Of a DNA stretch of 50,354 nucleotides, positions 44,033 through 50,354 are shown one piece after another. Location of the stretch: assembly GCF_001652265.1 (NCBI RefSeq), contig NZ_LWBS01000420.1:1-50354 (forward strand). The letters are read 5' to 3'. Numbering within the stretch: position 1 is the first letter of the stretch; every line of letters begins with the position of its first letter. Below the pieces are notes generated by a model. It did no database searches and was not told the origin of the DNA. It saw only the letters and a program-made list of their open reading frames with translations. A program made the translations under genes and the position numbers. The DNA comes from Rhizobium leguminosarum (GTDB lineage Bacteria > Pseudomonadota > Alphaproteobacteria > Rhizobiales > Rhizobiaceae).

Positions 44033-44227
44033 ATGGCCGGCTATCTCCGCGAACTCAAAGAGTTATTGCTGAAAGCCGGCTGCGAATACGTGCGACCGGG
44101 AAAGGGTGATCATGAAATCTGGTACAGCCCGATTTCTAACCGCCACTTCACGGTCGACCATGGTGTAAAATCCCGCCATACGGCCAATGAAACGCTAAAA
44201 CAGGCCGGACTTCCGAAGGCTTTCTGA
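44033..44227 (+). CDS. hicA: HicA-like mRNA interferase toxin
   Basis: A 64-residue dsRNA-binding-fold protein with the HicA pattern: LKELLLKAGCEYVRPGKGDH then EIWYSP, where the His of GDHEIW is the expected catalytic residue, and FTVDHGVKSRHTANETLKQA at the end. It would cleave mRNA when released from HicB. It overlaps no other gene and converges with the histidine phosphatase. Confidence 0.85.
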   Translation: MAGYLRELKELLLKAGCEYVRPGKGDHEIWYSPISNRHFTVDHGVKSRHTANETLKQAGLPKAF

Positions 44228-44246
44228 TCGAGGCCAATGGCAATGC

Positions 44247-44837
44247 CTACAACCAGACGATCTTCCGCTCATTGGTTTCGATCCTGGCGATCCGGTCCTG
44301 GGGGATCGCGCCTTCTGCAGCGGTGCTTTTCGGCAGGTCGGCGATCGTCTGGAACAGCGTACGGATGACGCCGCCATGCGTCACGCAGACCGTCGGCCGA
44401 TCGACTGAGTTTAGCCATGAGCCGGTGCGCCAGGAGAGGATTTCATAGCTTTCCGCGTCATCGCCGGGCGGGATGAAATCCCATTTCGAGGCGTTGCGTT
44501 CCGCCACCCGCTCGCGCTGCGTCGCCTTCAGCTCCTTGAGCGTCGACCCCTCCCAGTCGCCGAAGGAAATTTCCACCAGCCTCGGATCGGTGCGATAGGC
44601 CAGCGGCGGCAGGTCCATGGCGGTGCGCATGATCTCCATCGTCGCGCGCGTGCGCTGGAGCGGGCTTGCGACGAAATCGAACTGGTCGATCGTGTCGCCG
44701 AGAATCCCGGCAAGCGCGATGCCGTTCTGCCGGGCCTGTTCCAGGCCCGTGGCATTCATCGGGATATCCTTCTGACCCTGCAGGCGGCGCTCGGCATTCC
44801 AGGCGGTCTGGCCGTGTCTGATCACGTAGATAAGCAC
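44247..44837 (-). CDS. Histidine phosphatase (phosphoglycerate-mutase-like)
   Basis: A 196-residue protein with a GTG start at 44837, 23 bp after fabI. The phosphohistidine motif is VIRHGQTAWNAERRLQG at the very N-terminus, and the second active-site His is in CVTHGGVIRTLF. It could be a phosphoglycerate mutase or a broad phosphatase; the sequence alone does not decide. Confidence 0.88.
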   Translation of the reverse strand: MLIYVIRHGQTAWNAERRLQGQKDIPMNATGLEQARQNGIALAGILGDTIDQFDFVASPLQRTRATMEIMRTAMDLPPLAYRTDPRLVEISFGDWEGSTLKELKATQRERVAERNASKWDFIPPGDDAESYEILSWRTGSWLNSVDRPTVCVTHGGVIRTLFQTIADLPKSTAAEGAIPQDRIARIETNERKIVWL

Positions 44838-44860
44838 GGTCTCGCATCCATATGGAGAAA

Positions 44861-45679
44861 TCAGTCCTTGATGACGGAAATGTCGGGCGCGTCGACCGCC
44901 TTCATGCCGATGACATGATAGCCGCTGTCGGCGTGGTGCACTTCGCCGGTGACGGAGCGCGAGAGATCCGACAGGAGATAGAGGCCGACATCGCCGACTT
45001 CCTCGATGGTGACGGTACGGCGCAACGGCGCGTTATATTCGTTCCACTTCAGAATATAGCGGAAATCGCCGATGCCGGAGGCGGCAAGCGTCTTGATCGG
45101 TCCGGCCGAGACGGCGTTGACGCGGATGTTCTGCGGGCCGAGGTCGACGGCGAGATACTTGACGCTCGCTTCGAGCGCGGCCTTGGCGACGCCCATGACG
45201 TTATAGTTCGGCATCACCTTTTCGGCGCCGTAATAGGTCAGCGTCAGCATGGCGCCGCCATCCGTCATCAGCTTCTCGGCGCGGCGTGCGACCGAAGTGA
45301 AGGAATAGACGGAGATCTGCATCGTCTTGGTAAAATTGTCGGGTGAGGTGTCGACGTAGCGGCCGGTCAGCTCGTCCTTGTCGGAAAAGCCGATCGCATG
45401 CACGAGGAAATCGATCTTGCCCCAGAGCTTTTCGACGTTTTCGAAAACGGCGTCGATGGTAGCTTCGTCGGCGACGTCACAGTGGCCGACGAGCGTCGCG
45501 CCGATTTCGGCGGCGAGCGGCTCGACGCGCTTCTTCAGCGCATCGCCCTGGTAGGTGAGCGCGACTTCCCCGCCCTGCGCATGAATGGCCTTGGCAATAC
45601 CCCACGCAATCGAACGATTGTTGGCGACACCCATGATGACGCCGCGTTTGCCTGCCATGAGGCCGGATGCTTGAGCCAT
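44861..45679 (-). CDS. fabI: Enoyl-[acyl-carrier-protein] reductase FabI
   Basis: A 272-residue SDR-type enzyme that reduces enoyl-ACP with NADH in the last step of fatty-acid elongation. The ATG at 45679 follows GGGAGCG. Hallmarks are KRGVIMGVANNRSIAWGIAK at the N-terminus and the catalytic Tyr-x6-Lys in YNVMGVAK, followed by IRVNAVSAGPIKTLAASGI. It is likely cotranscribed with the phosphatase gene downstream. Confidence 0.95.
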   Translation of the reverse strand: MAQASGLMAGKRGVIMGVANNRSIAWGIAKAIHAQGGEVALTYQGDALKKRVEPLAAEIGATLVGHCDVADEATIDAVFENVEKLWGKIDFLVHAIGFSDKDELTGRYVDTSPDNFTKTMQISVYSFTSVARRAEKLMTDGGAMLTLTYYGAEKVMPNYNVMGVAKAALEASVKYLAVDLGPQNIRVNAVSAGPIKTLAASGIGDFRYILKWNEYNAPLRRTVTIEEVGDVGLYLLSDLSRSVTGEVHHADSGYHVIGMKAVDAPDISVIKD

Positions 45680-45786
45680 ATTTCGCTCCCTAGGATTCTG
45701 ATCGATCCTGCCTATGGCATAGGCCGTTAATCGGTTCAAGCTTGGCCGGGATCATCAACTGTTAGGGATCGTAATAAAGGGTGCGA

Positions 45787-45805
45787 ATGTCATAAAAATT
45801 TCATA
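45787..45805 (+). promoter_or_regulatory. Second PHO-box-like sequence
   Basis: ATGTCAT-AAAA-ATTTCAT differs from the copy at 31161-31179 by one base. It overlaps the dnaJ stop codon and lies about 108 bp upstream of fabI, though in the opposite orientation to that gene. There is no plus-strand gene downstream. Confidence 0.25.
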
Positions 45806-46988
45806 GGAACAGGCCTTCGCGCATGCTCCGCATGAGATCGGTGATTTTGTCGTCGGGTTTTTCCCACAAGATAATGCGCAATTCGACAACGAGGTCGCCT
45901 CTGCCGCCCTCTTCGCGGGGCAATCCCTGGCCGGGGACCCGGATCATCTTGTCCGAGCCGGACCATGCCGGGATCGTCACGTTCAGCGGGCCGCTCGGCC
46001 CTTCGATGCGCGCCTCGGTGCCGAGCACGGCATTTTCGATGCTGAGCGGCAGCACGACGTGCAGATCGAAACCATCGACCGTGAAGCGCGGATCGGCTGC
46101 AATGCGAATGTTGACGACGGCGTCGCCGCGCTGCATGCCCGGCAGTTTGAAGCCTTGTCCCTTGAGCCTGATCTCGTGACCGTCCGTCGTGCCTGCCGGC
46201 AATGCGAAACCGATTTCGCGGCCCTCCGGCAATGACGCGGTGATCCAGCCGCTCTTCAATACGTCGTCGATCGTGACCGTCGCCGTTGTCACCTCATCCG
46301 GTGCTTTCTCGAGGCCGGTATCCTTGGCGCCGGTGAAACGGCGCACCAGGTTTGTCAGGATGCTGAGTGGCAGCGACAGGTTGGCGGCGGCATTTGGTCC
46401 AGCTTCGCCCGCTTCCTCGTCGCCCTTGGTGTCGGCCTCGGCGGCATCGCCATCCATGCGCTTGCCGGCGTCGCCCTGGGCGTTTTGTGTCAGCTGATTT
46501 TGGGCCTGCTGATATTGCGTCTGCTGGGCGCGACCCTGCGCCTGGCCGCCGGCAGCCGCGCGGGCCTGGGCGCCGAAAATGCGATCTACCATCTCGTCGG
46601 CCGCCTCAGCGGAACCTGCCTGTTGCCTGGGGCCGTCGGCGGCAGCCTTCTGGGCGGCGCGCGCCAACTCTTCCATCACGCGCTCGGCATTGGCCTGCGC
46701 CGCCTTGGCGCGCACGGCCGCCTCGCGGGCGGCCTGGCGCTGCTGCATGATCGTCTGTTCGTGCTTCTTGGCTTCGGCCATCCGCATGGCATTGTCGAAC
46801 AGGCTGCGTTTGCGCGGATCCTTCAAAGTTTCATAGGCGCGGCCGATCTCGGCGAACCGGGCCGTCGCCGTCGGATCGTCCTGATTGTGGTCGGGATGGG
46901 CCGATTTGGCCATGTTGCGCCAAGCCGCCTTGATCTCGTCTACTGCCGCGTCGCGCTTGACGCCCAGAATTTTGTAAGGATCGCGCAT
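45801..46988 (-). CDS. CbpA-like DnaJ co-chaperone
   Basis: A 395-residue protein; the ATG at 46988 begins MRDPYKILGVKRDAAVDEIK. The J domain (1-66) contains the HPD motif (SAHPDHN) that stimulates DnaK. A long Ala/Gln-rich linker (about 75-230) follows. The C-terminal peptide-binding domain (about 245-385, GREIGFALPAGTTDGHEIRL) is of the DnaJ_C type. There is no zinc-finger region, so it is a type II (CbpA-like) rather than a canonical DnaJ. The linker is unusually long. The IS481 element lies about 300 bp upstream; the sequence 46989-47285 holds no recognised gene. Confidence 0.9.
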   Translation of the reverse strand: MRDPYKILGVKRDAAVDEIKAAWRNMAKSAHPDHNQDDPTATARFAEIGRAYETLKDPRKRSLFDNAMRMAEAKKHEQTIMQQRQAAREAAVRAKAAQANAERVMEELARAAQKAAADGPRQQAGSAEAADEMVDRIFGAQARAAAGGQAQGRAQQTQYQQAQNQLTQNAQGDAGKRMDGDAAEADTKGDEEAGEAGPNAAANLSLPLSILTNLVRRFTGAKDTGLEKAPDEVTTATVTIDDVLKSGWITASLPEGREIGFALPAGTTDGHEIRLKGQGFKLPGMQRGDAVVNIRIAADPRFTVDGFDLHVVLPLSIENAVLGTEARIEGPSGPLNVTIPAWSGSDKMIRVPGQGLPREEGGRGDLVVELRIILWEKPDDKITDLMRSMREGLFL

Positions 46989-47285
46989 GTTAAAACCGCC
47001 GGTGTTGCGATGCGGCAAGCCTCGTCCTTGCCCGGCATCCCCGTCCAATAAAACCTGTGTGGCGCCACCCGCTACAAAGGCAGGAACAGCCACTCTCAAC
47101 GCCGATCCTGCGGCGGAGTTGCTAATCACTTGTTATTTCTGTGGAGACATGCGGGGTGTTTCGCGGCGAATGGTTAGCTCTTTGCTAAGCATTGGGCAGA
47201 AAGCGGTCGGGCGTTAACCTGTCGGCGACGGCGCTACGCGTCTTTTCGAACGCGCAAGGGACGCGGTAATGGTTTGAATTTAGCC

Positions 47286-48236
47286 TTAGGTGTTTAGTCC
47301 CGGCATTTGATGGATAGGATCGATGATGAATCGATCTGGCTCGGAAGTCCATCTTTTGCAGATGAACTCGTAGGGGGTGAGGCCCTTTAGTGTCTTGAGC
47401 CTGCGCCCAAAATTGTAGGCGTCGATGAAGTCGGCGAGATGCTTTTTCAGTTGTGCGTGATCGTCGTAGTGGAAGCGCTTGACAGTAGCTTCCTTGATCG
47501 TCCGGTTCATCCGCTCGACCTGCCCATTGGTCCATGGGTGCTTAACCTTCGTCAGGCGATGCTCGATCTCGTATTCCTCACAGACTCGGTCGAAGATGTG
47601 CTGGAAAGCATTTTGGTCACAGGCCCGGTTGGTGAACTGGATGCCATTATCGGTCAGGATAGTATGGATGGTGTAGGGCACCGCCGCGATCAGGTTGCGC
47701 AGGAACTGGGCGGCATTCATCTTGCCAGCTTTGGCATAGAGCTCAGCGAAGGCGAACTTGGACGTGCGATCAATCGCCACGAAGAGATAGAGCTTGCCCT
47801 CAGCCGTCTGCACCTCGGCAATATCGACGTGGAAGTAGCCGATCGGGTAGCTTTTGAACTTTTTCTTCGGTTCTTTGTCGCCTTTCACTTCCGGCAGGCG
47901 TGAAATGCCGTGGCGCTGCAGACACCTGTGCAGGGACGAACGTGTCAGATGCGGGATCGTCGGTTGAAGGGCATAGAGGCAGTCATCAAGAGGCAGCAAT
48001 GTATGCCTGCGAAAGGCGACGATGACGGCTTCTTCTTCAAGGGAGAGGATTGTCGAATGCGGGTCCTTCGGGCCTGTCGGAAGATCGGCCAATGATGTCC
48101 GTCTCTTCCATTTGGCTATTGTCTTCTGATTGACCCCATACCGCTTTGAAAGCGCTCTCAGGCTCTCTTCACTATTTTGTATTGCTCGACGGATTGCCTC
48201 TGTCGTTGTGGCGCTCCCGTGTAGAACCTGGCCCAT
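47286..48236 (-). CDS. IS481-family transposase
   Basis: A 316-residue DDE transposase. The ATG at 48236 has AGGGAGG 4 nt upstream. The N-terminal helix-turn-helix (LRALSKRYGVNQKTIAKWKR) is followed by a retroviral-integrase core: first Asp in YFHVDIAEVQ, second in ILTDNGIQFT, Glu in NGQVERMNRTIKE. All three are present, so it is probably functional. The last codons (MPGLNT) are read through the terminal inverted repeat, and the TAA lies just outside it in the flank. Confidence 0.92.
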   Translation of the reverse strand: MGQVLHGSATTTEAIRRAIQNSEESLRALSKRYGVNQKTIAKWKRRTSLADLPTGPKDPHSTILSLEEEAVIVAFRRHTLLPLDDCLYALQPTIPHLTRSSLHRCLQRHGISRLPEVKGDKEPKKKFKSYPIGYFHVDIAEVQTAEGKLYLFVAIDRTSKFAFAELYAKAGKMNAAQFLRNLIAAVPYTIHTILTDNGIQFTNRACDQNAFQHIFDRVCEEYEIEHRLTKVKHPWTNGQVERMNRTIKEATVKRFHYDDHAQLKKHLADFIDAYNFGRRLKTLKGLTPYEFICKRWTSEPDRFIIDPIHQMPGLNT

Positions 48237-48292
48237 AGTGCCTCCCTCCATTCTAAGGAAAATAATGCACCATCAAATGCCGGGACTAAACA
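47291..48292. mobile_element. Complete IS481-family insertion sequence
   Basis: About 1002 bp bounded by perfect 23-bp inverted repeats: 47291-47313 (TGTTTAGTCCCGGCATTTGA onward) and its exact reverse complement at 48270-48292. One transposase gene occupies the minus strand. The flanks CCTTAGG (47284-47290) and CTTTAGG (48293-48299) match in 6 of 7 bases, perhaps a target duplication with one change. Alternatively, the inverted repeats continue outward with a few mismatches, since GCCT recurs at both outer ends. Confidence 0.88.
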
Positions 48293-48347
48293 CTTTAGGC
48301 GGCGTGGACACTTGTCTGATCGATAAGAAGATGGCAGCGACGCGCGA

Positions 48348-48434
48348 CTACCGACAGACCACGGGAACCGGCGTTCGCTCCCCGGTTTGCCGCAATGAAA
48401 GCGATCTGCACCTCCGTGAACTTCGACTTTTCAT
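48348..48434 (-). pseudogene. IS3-family orfA remnant
   Basis: From ATG 48434 one frame ends SLRQTGERTPVPVVCR and stops at 48348. In the +1 shifted frame the start reads KSKFTEVQIAF. Together these give the familiar IS3 OrfA opening (K-F-T-E-x-Q-I-A-F-x-L-R-Q...V-C-R) broken by a frameshift and a stop. A perfect hairpin, GACTGGAA-T-TTCCAGTC at 48452-48468, may be part of that element's end. Confidence 0.55.
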
Positions 48435-48494
48435 GCCGAAAACTCCGTCTAGACTGGAATTTCCAGTCTCAATCGGTCCGGAAAATCGGAGGTG

Positions 48495-48956
48495 TCAAAG
48501 CGGCAGCAATGCGTCAGGCTTCACATCACCGATTGATGCGTAACTGTGGGTTTCCCTGACGCCAGGAAGTGGCAGAATGACCCGCTGCAGGAATTCCTGA
48601 AACGTCGCCATATCAGCTATTCGTGCTTTGACCAGGTAGTCGAAGCCACCAATCACCATATGACATTCGATGATTTCGGGTGCCTTCGCAACAGCCTCTG
48701 CAAAGCGGTCGAAGACGTGCGGCGCGGTGTGATCGAGCCTTACCTCGATAAAGACGAGCGTGCCACGTCCGATCTTTGAAGGCTCGAGCACAGCCCGCAC
48801 AGCCCGGATAAAGCCTTCACTGAAAAGCCGCTTGATGCGCTGGGATGCGCCGGTGGGTGACAATCCAACGCGTTCGGCGAGGTCAAGAACAGTCCGGCGA
48901 CCATCTTCTTGCAATAGCCCGAGCAGCATCCGATCGACACGGTCCAAGTCACTCAT
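48495..48956 (-). CDS. Lrp/AsnC family transcriptional regulator
   Basis: A 153-residue regulator. The ATG at 48956 (MSDLDRVDRMLLGLLQEDGR) is chosen to match the family N-terminus. The helix-turn-helix is LAERVGLSPTGASQRIKRL (about 27-45). The C-terminal RAM domain (about 70-145) contains ECHMVIGGFDYLVKARI. It should bind an amino acid and control the divergent gene at 49094; the 137-bp spacer would hold both promoters. Confidence 0.92.
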   Translation of the reverse strand: MSDLDRVDRMLLGLLQEDGRRTVLDLAERVGLSPTGASQRIKRLFSEGFIRAVRAVLEPSKIGRGTLVFIEVRLDHTAPHVFDRFAEAVAKAPEIIECHMVIGGFDYLVKARIADMATFQEFLQRVILPLPGVRETHSYASIGDVKPDALLPL

Positions 48957-49093
48957 TTCTGATTCACGCTTTCTTTGGCTAGAATGCGCGATAATCACGC
49001 AAAGAAGTCGAAATTACTATATTTCGTCGCGCCGTTTGCCGCAATACGGTTGAAAAAGAACCAAACCCCAACCAGACGAAGGCAAGCAACATC

Positions 49094-50086
49094 ATGCACA
49101 GAACCCAACCTGCCTTAAGCACTCACACCAAAGGTGAGATCAAGATTCTCTCGCTGAGCGAAGCGGAGGTCAAAACATGCATCGACCTGCGCAAGCTGCT
49201 CGACGCGCTAGCGGACGGGTTCAAAGCGCTCTCCGACGGTCGTGTCGTCAATCCAGCGCGGCCACAACTCGACATTCCGAATGCAGGCTATTCGTTGGCG
49301 ATGCCGGCCTGGATGAAGGGAATGCATTTGACCGTAAAACTGGTCAACGTGTTCGAAGGCAATATCGCCCGGGGCATCCCCAGTCACCTCGCAACAATAC
49401 ATCTCTTCGATCCAGAAACAGGAATGCCTGTTTGCATTATGGATGGCACCTACATCACGGCTGTGCGCACGTCTGGTTCGGCCGTCCTCTCAGTGCGAGA
49501 ACTCGCCAGGTGCAATGCCAAGGTCGCGACCGTCGTGGGCTCGGGCGTTCAAGCCAGCCAGCACCTTCGCCTGTTGCCGCTCGTTCGCGATTTCCAGGAA
49601 ATTCGAGTGTTCTCTAAAGATTTTGCTGATGCGCAGGCGCTGGCTTCACGTCATTCAGGCATCACTGCCGTCGAGGACCTCGAGGCGGCGATACGCTCTT
49701 CAGATGTTGTGTGCCTCGCGACGCACTCCTATGTCCCCGCAATTTCCGCAGAATGGGTTGAACCAGGAACGCACGTGTCCTCGGTTGGTGTCGCGCCCCC
49801 CGGCGGCGAACTTCCGATCGATTTGATGGCTCGCGGCACCCTCTTTGTTGAGACGCGGGATTCGTTCGCGCCGACACCCGTAGGCTGCTGCGAACTTGCA
49901 AATATTGATCCCGAGGCAGGCACCGATCTTGGCGCGATGTTGCTGGGGCAGCGACCAGGTCGGACGTCAGATCAGCAGATCACAATCTACAAGGCCATGG
50001 GCGTCGCCATGGAAGATATGGTGACAGCCGACCTCGCTTACCGCGAGGCCAAGCGCCTGGGTGTCGGCCAAGCTATTTCTCTCTAG
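49094..50086 (+). CDS. Ornithine cyclodeaminase / mu-crystallin family protein
   Basis: A 330-residue NAD(P)-dependent protein; ATG at 49094 with AAGG about 12 nt upstream. The NAD motif is VVGSGVQASQHLRLL (about 147-161). Substrate-contact positions look kept: Lys in LTVKLVNVFEGN and Arg in YITAVRTSGSA. The loop carrying the catalytic Asp of true ornithine cyclodeaminase (G-G-D-C-P-G-K-T-E-L) reads SVGVAPPGGELP, with no Asp. It may therefore be a ketimine reductase, an amino-acid dehydrogenase or another member rather than a cyclodeaminase. The divergent Lrp regulator suggests control by an amino acid. The pair is flanked by insertion-sequence DNA on both sides. Confidence 0.85.
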   Translation: MHRTQPALSTHTKGEIKILSLSEAEVKTCIDLRKLLDALADGFKALSDGRVVNPARPQLDIPNAGYSLAMPAWMKGMHLTVKLVNVFEGNIARGIPSHLATIHLFDPETGMPVCIMDGTYITAVRTSGSAVLSVRELARCNAKVATVVGSGVQASQHLRLLPLVRDFQEIRVFSKDFADAQALASRHSGITAVEDLEAAIRSSDVVCLATHSYVPAISAEWVEPGTHVSSVGVAPPGGELPIDLMARGTLFVETRDSFAPTPVGCCELANIDPEAGTDLGAMLLGQRPGRTSDQQITIYKAMGVAMEDMVTADLAYREAKRLGVGQAISL

Positions 50087-50099
50087 GTGGCCTGGGCTG

Positions 50100-50237
50100 T
50101 TATCTGATCCATAGGACTGTTGCTACGATGGTGACGACGGTGAGGTCGTTTCTCGCCGTTTTCTCGAAGCGCGTTGCGACTCTTTTGAACTGCTTGAGTT
50201 TGGAGAAGCAGCATTCGACCACACGACCTAGTACCAC
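50100..50237 (-). pseudogene. IS5-type transposase C-terminal fragment
   Basis: The minus-strand frame ending in TAA at 50100 reads LGRVVECCFSKLKQFKRVAT then RFEKTARN, the C-terminal V-E-x-x-F-x-K-L-K-Q...A-T-R-x-x-K pattern of IS5-family transposases. The rest of the transposase is not upstream in this frame, where a different fragment begins, so this is a truncated remnant. Confidence 0.65.
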
Positions 50238-50247
50238 GCCACAGAGA

Positions 50248-50354
50248 TTATGACTCTTTGACGGGGTAAGCTTTACGGAGCTTTTTGCGGGCATTTTCGG
50301 TTGTGAACATCCATTGGATCTTTGCGCCGTGGGCGTTGCGTTGCTGCTCCCAGG
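50248..50354 (-). CDS. Transposase C-terminus, possibly IS630-family (cut by window edge)
   Basis: The minus-strand frame from the right edge to TAA at 50248-50250 encodes WEQQRNAHGAKIQWMFTTEN then ARKKLRKAYPVKES. The W-x-F-T-T-x-x-A-R-x-K-L-x-x-x-Y-P ending is one I associate with IS630-family transposases. Only the last 35 residues are in the window. It abuts the IS5-type fragment, so one element has inserted into or next to another. Confidence 0.45.
   Translation of the reverse strand, partial: WEQQRNAHGAKIQWMFTTENARKKLRKAYPVKES

Noticed and set aside
1..50354. CRISPR arrays, prophage or conjugation modules
   Set aside because: No regularly spaced repeats, cas genes, phage structural genes or tra genes were seen. 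Repeated sequences are RIME-type palindromes or insertion-sequence ends.

Overview
The window looks like chromosomal DNA of a fast-growing rhizobium, close to Rhizobium leguminosarum or R. etli. The codon use is GC-rich. Three intergenic mosaic repeats of the RIME type are present. The housekeeping sets (tlyA-rlmD, xseB-dxs, bioMNY, ribB(X)-aroC, fabI, a CbpA-like dnaJ) are ones I associate with Rhizobiaceae. No rRNA, tRNA or CRISPR array was seen.

Layout. 1-156 is the start of an IS4-type transposase cut by the window edge. 0.4-4.2 kb holds a CorA/ZntB-type transporter and an acyl-CoA dehydrogenase/enoyl-CoA hydratase pair. 4.2-7.2 kb is a minus-strand run tlyA-rlmD-metallo-beta-lactamase-fold hydrolase with overlapping or abutting genes. 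7.4-10.6 kb carries a secreted DUF4424 protein and a methyl-accepting chemotaxis protein. 10.8-16.1 kb holds histone-deacetylase-like, xseB, SDR, pirin and dxs genes on the minus strand. A thioesterase and a cupin follow.

17.7-30.1 kb is the main accessory region. It has two transport/catabolism operons around a 600-bp divergent control region. One is minus strand: a polyamine-type ABC transporter, an M24-fold protein lacking the usual metal ligands, and a flavin reductase. The other is plus strand: a family-3 binding protein, a permease, a TIM-barrel isomerase and a GntR regulator. A 14-bp motif occurs once near each operon, in opposite orientation. Next is a second, divergent methionyl-tRNA synthetase. 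Its leader encodes a 16-residue peptide with an ATG-GTG-ATG run, then mutually exclusive hairpins and an intrinsic terminator. This looks like ribosome-mediated attenuation that senses charged Met-tRNA, and it is the most interesting element here.

30.2-33.7 kb contains decayed or unusual signalling genes: a cyclase-domain fragment, an RsbQ-like hydrolase with its middle deleted but still overlapping its PAS-histidine kinase partner, a Gly-rich membrane mini-protein, DUF3307 and DUF4334. 33.8-47 kb is mostly core: bioMNY, a YcaQ-type glycosylase, ribB(X), aroC, a large GGDEF-EAL protein, DUF1344, a HicBA-like toxin-antitoxin pair, a histidine phosphatase, fabI and dnaJ. 47.3-50.4 kb is mobile-element-rich: an intact IS481-type element, an IS3 remnant, an Lrp regulator diverging from an ornithine-cyclodeaminase/mu-crystallin gene, and two overlapping transposase fragments at the right edge.
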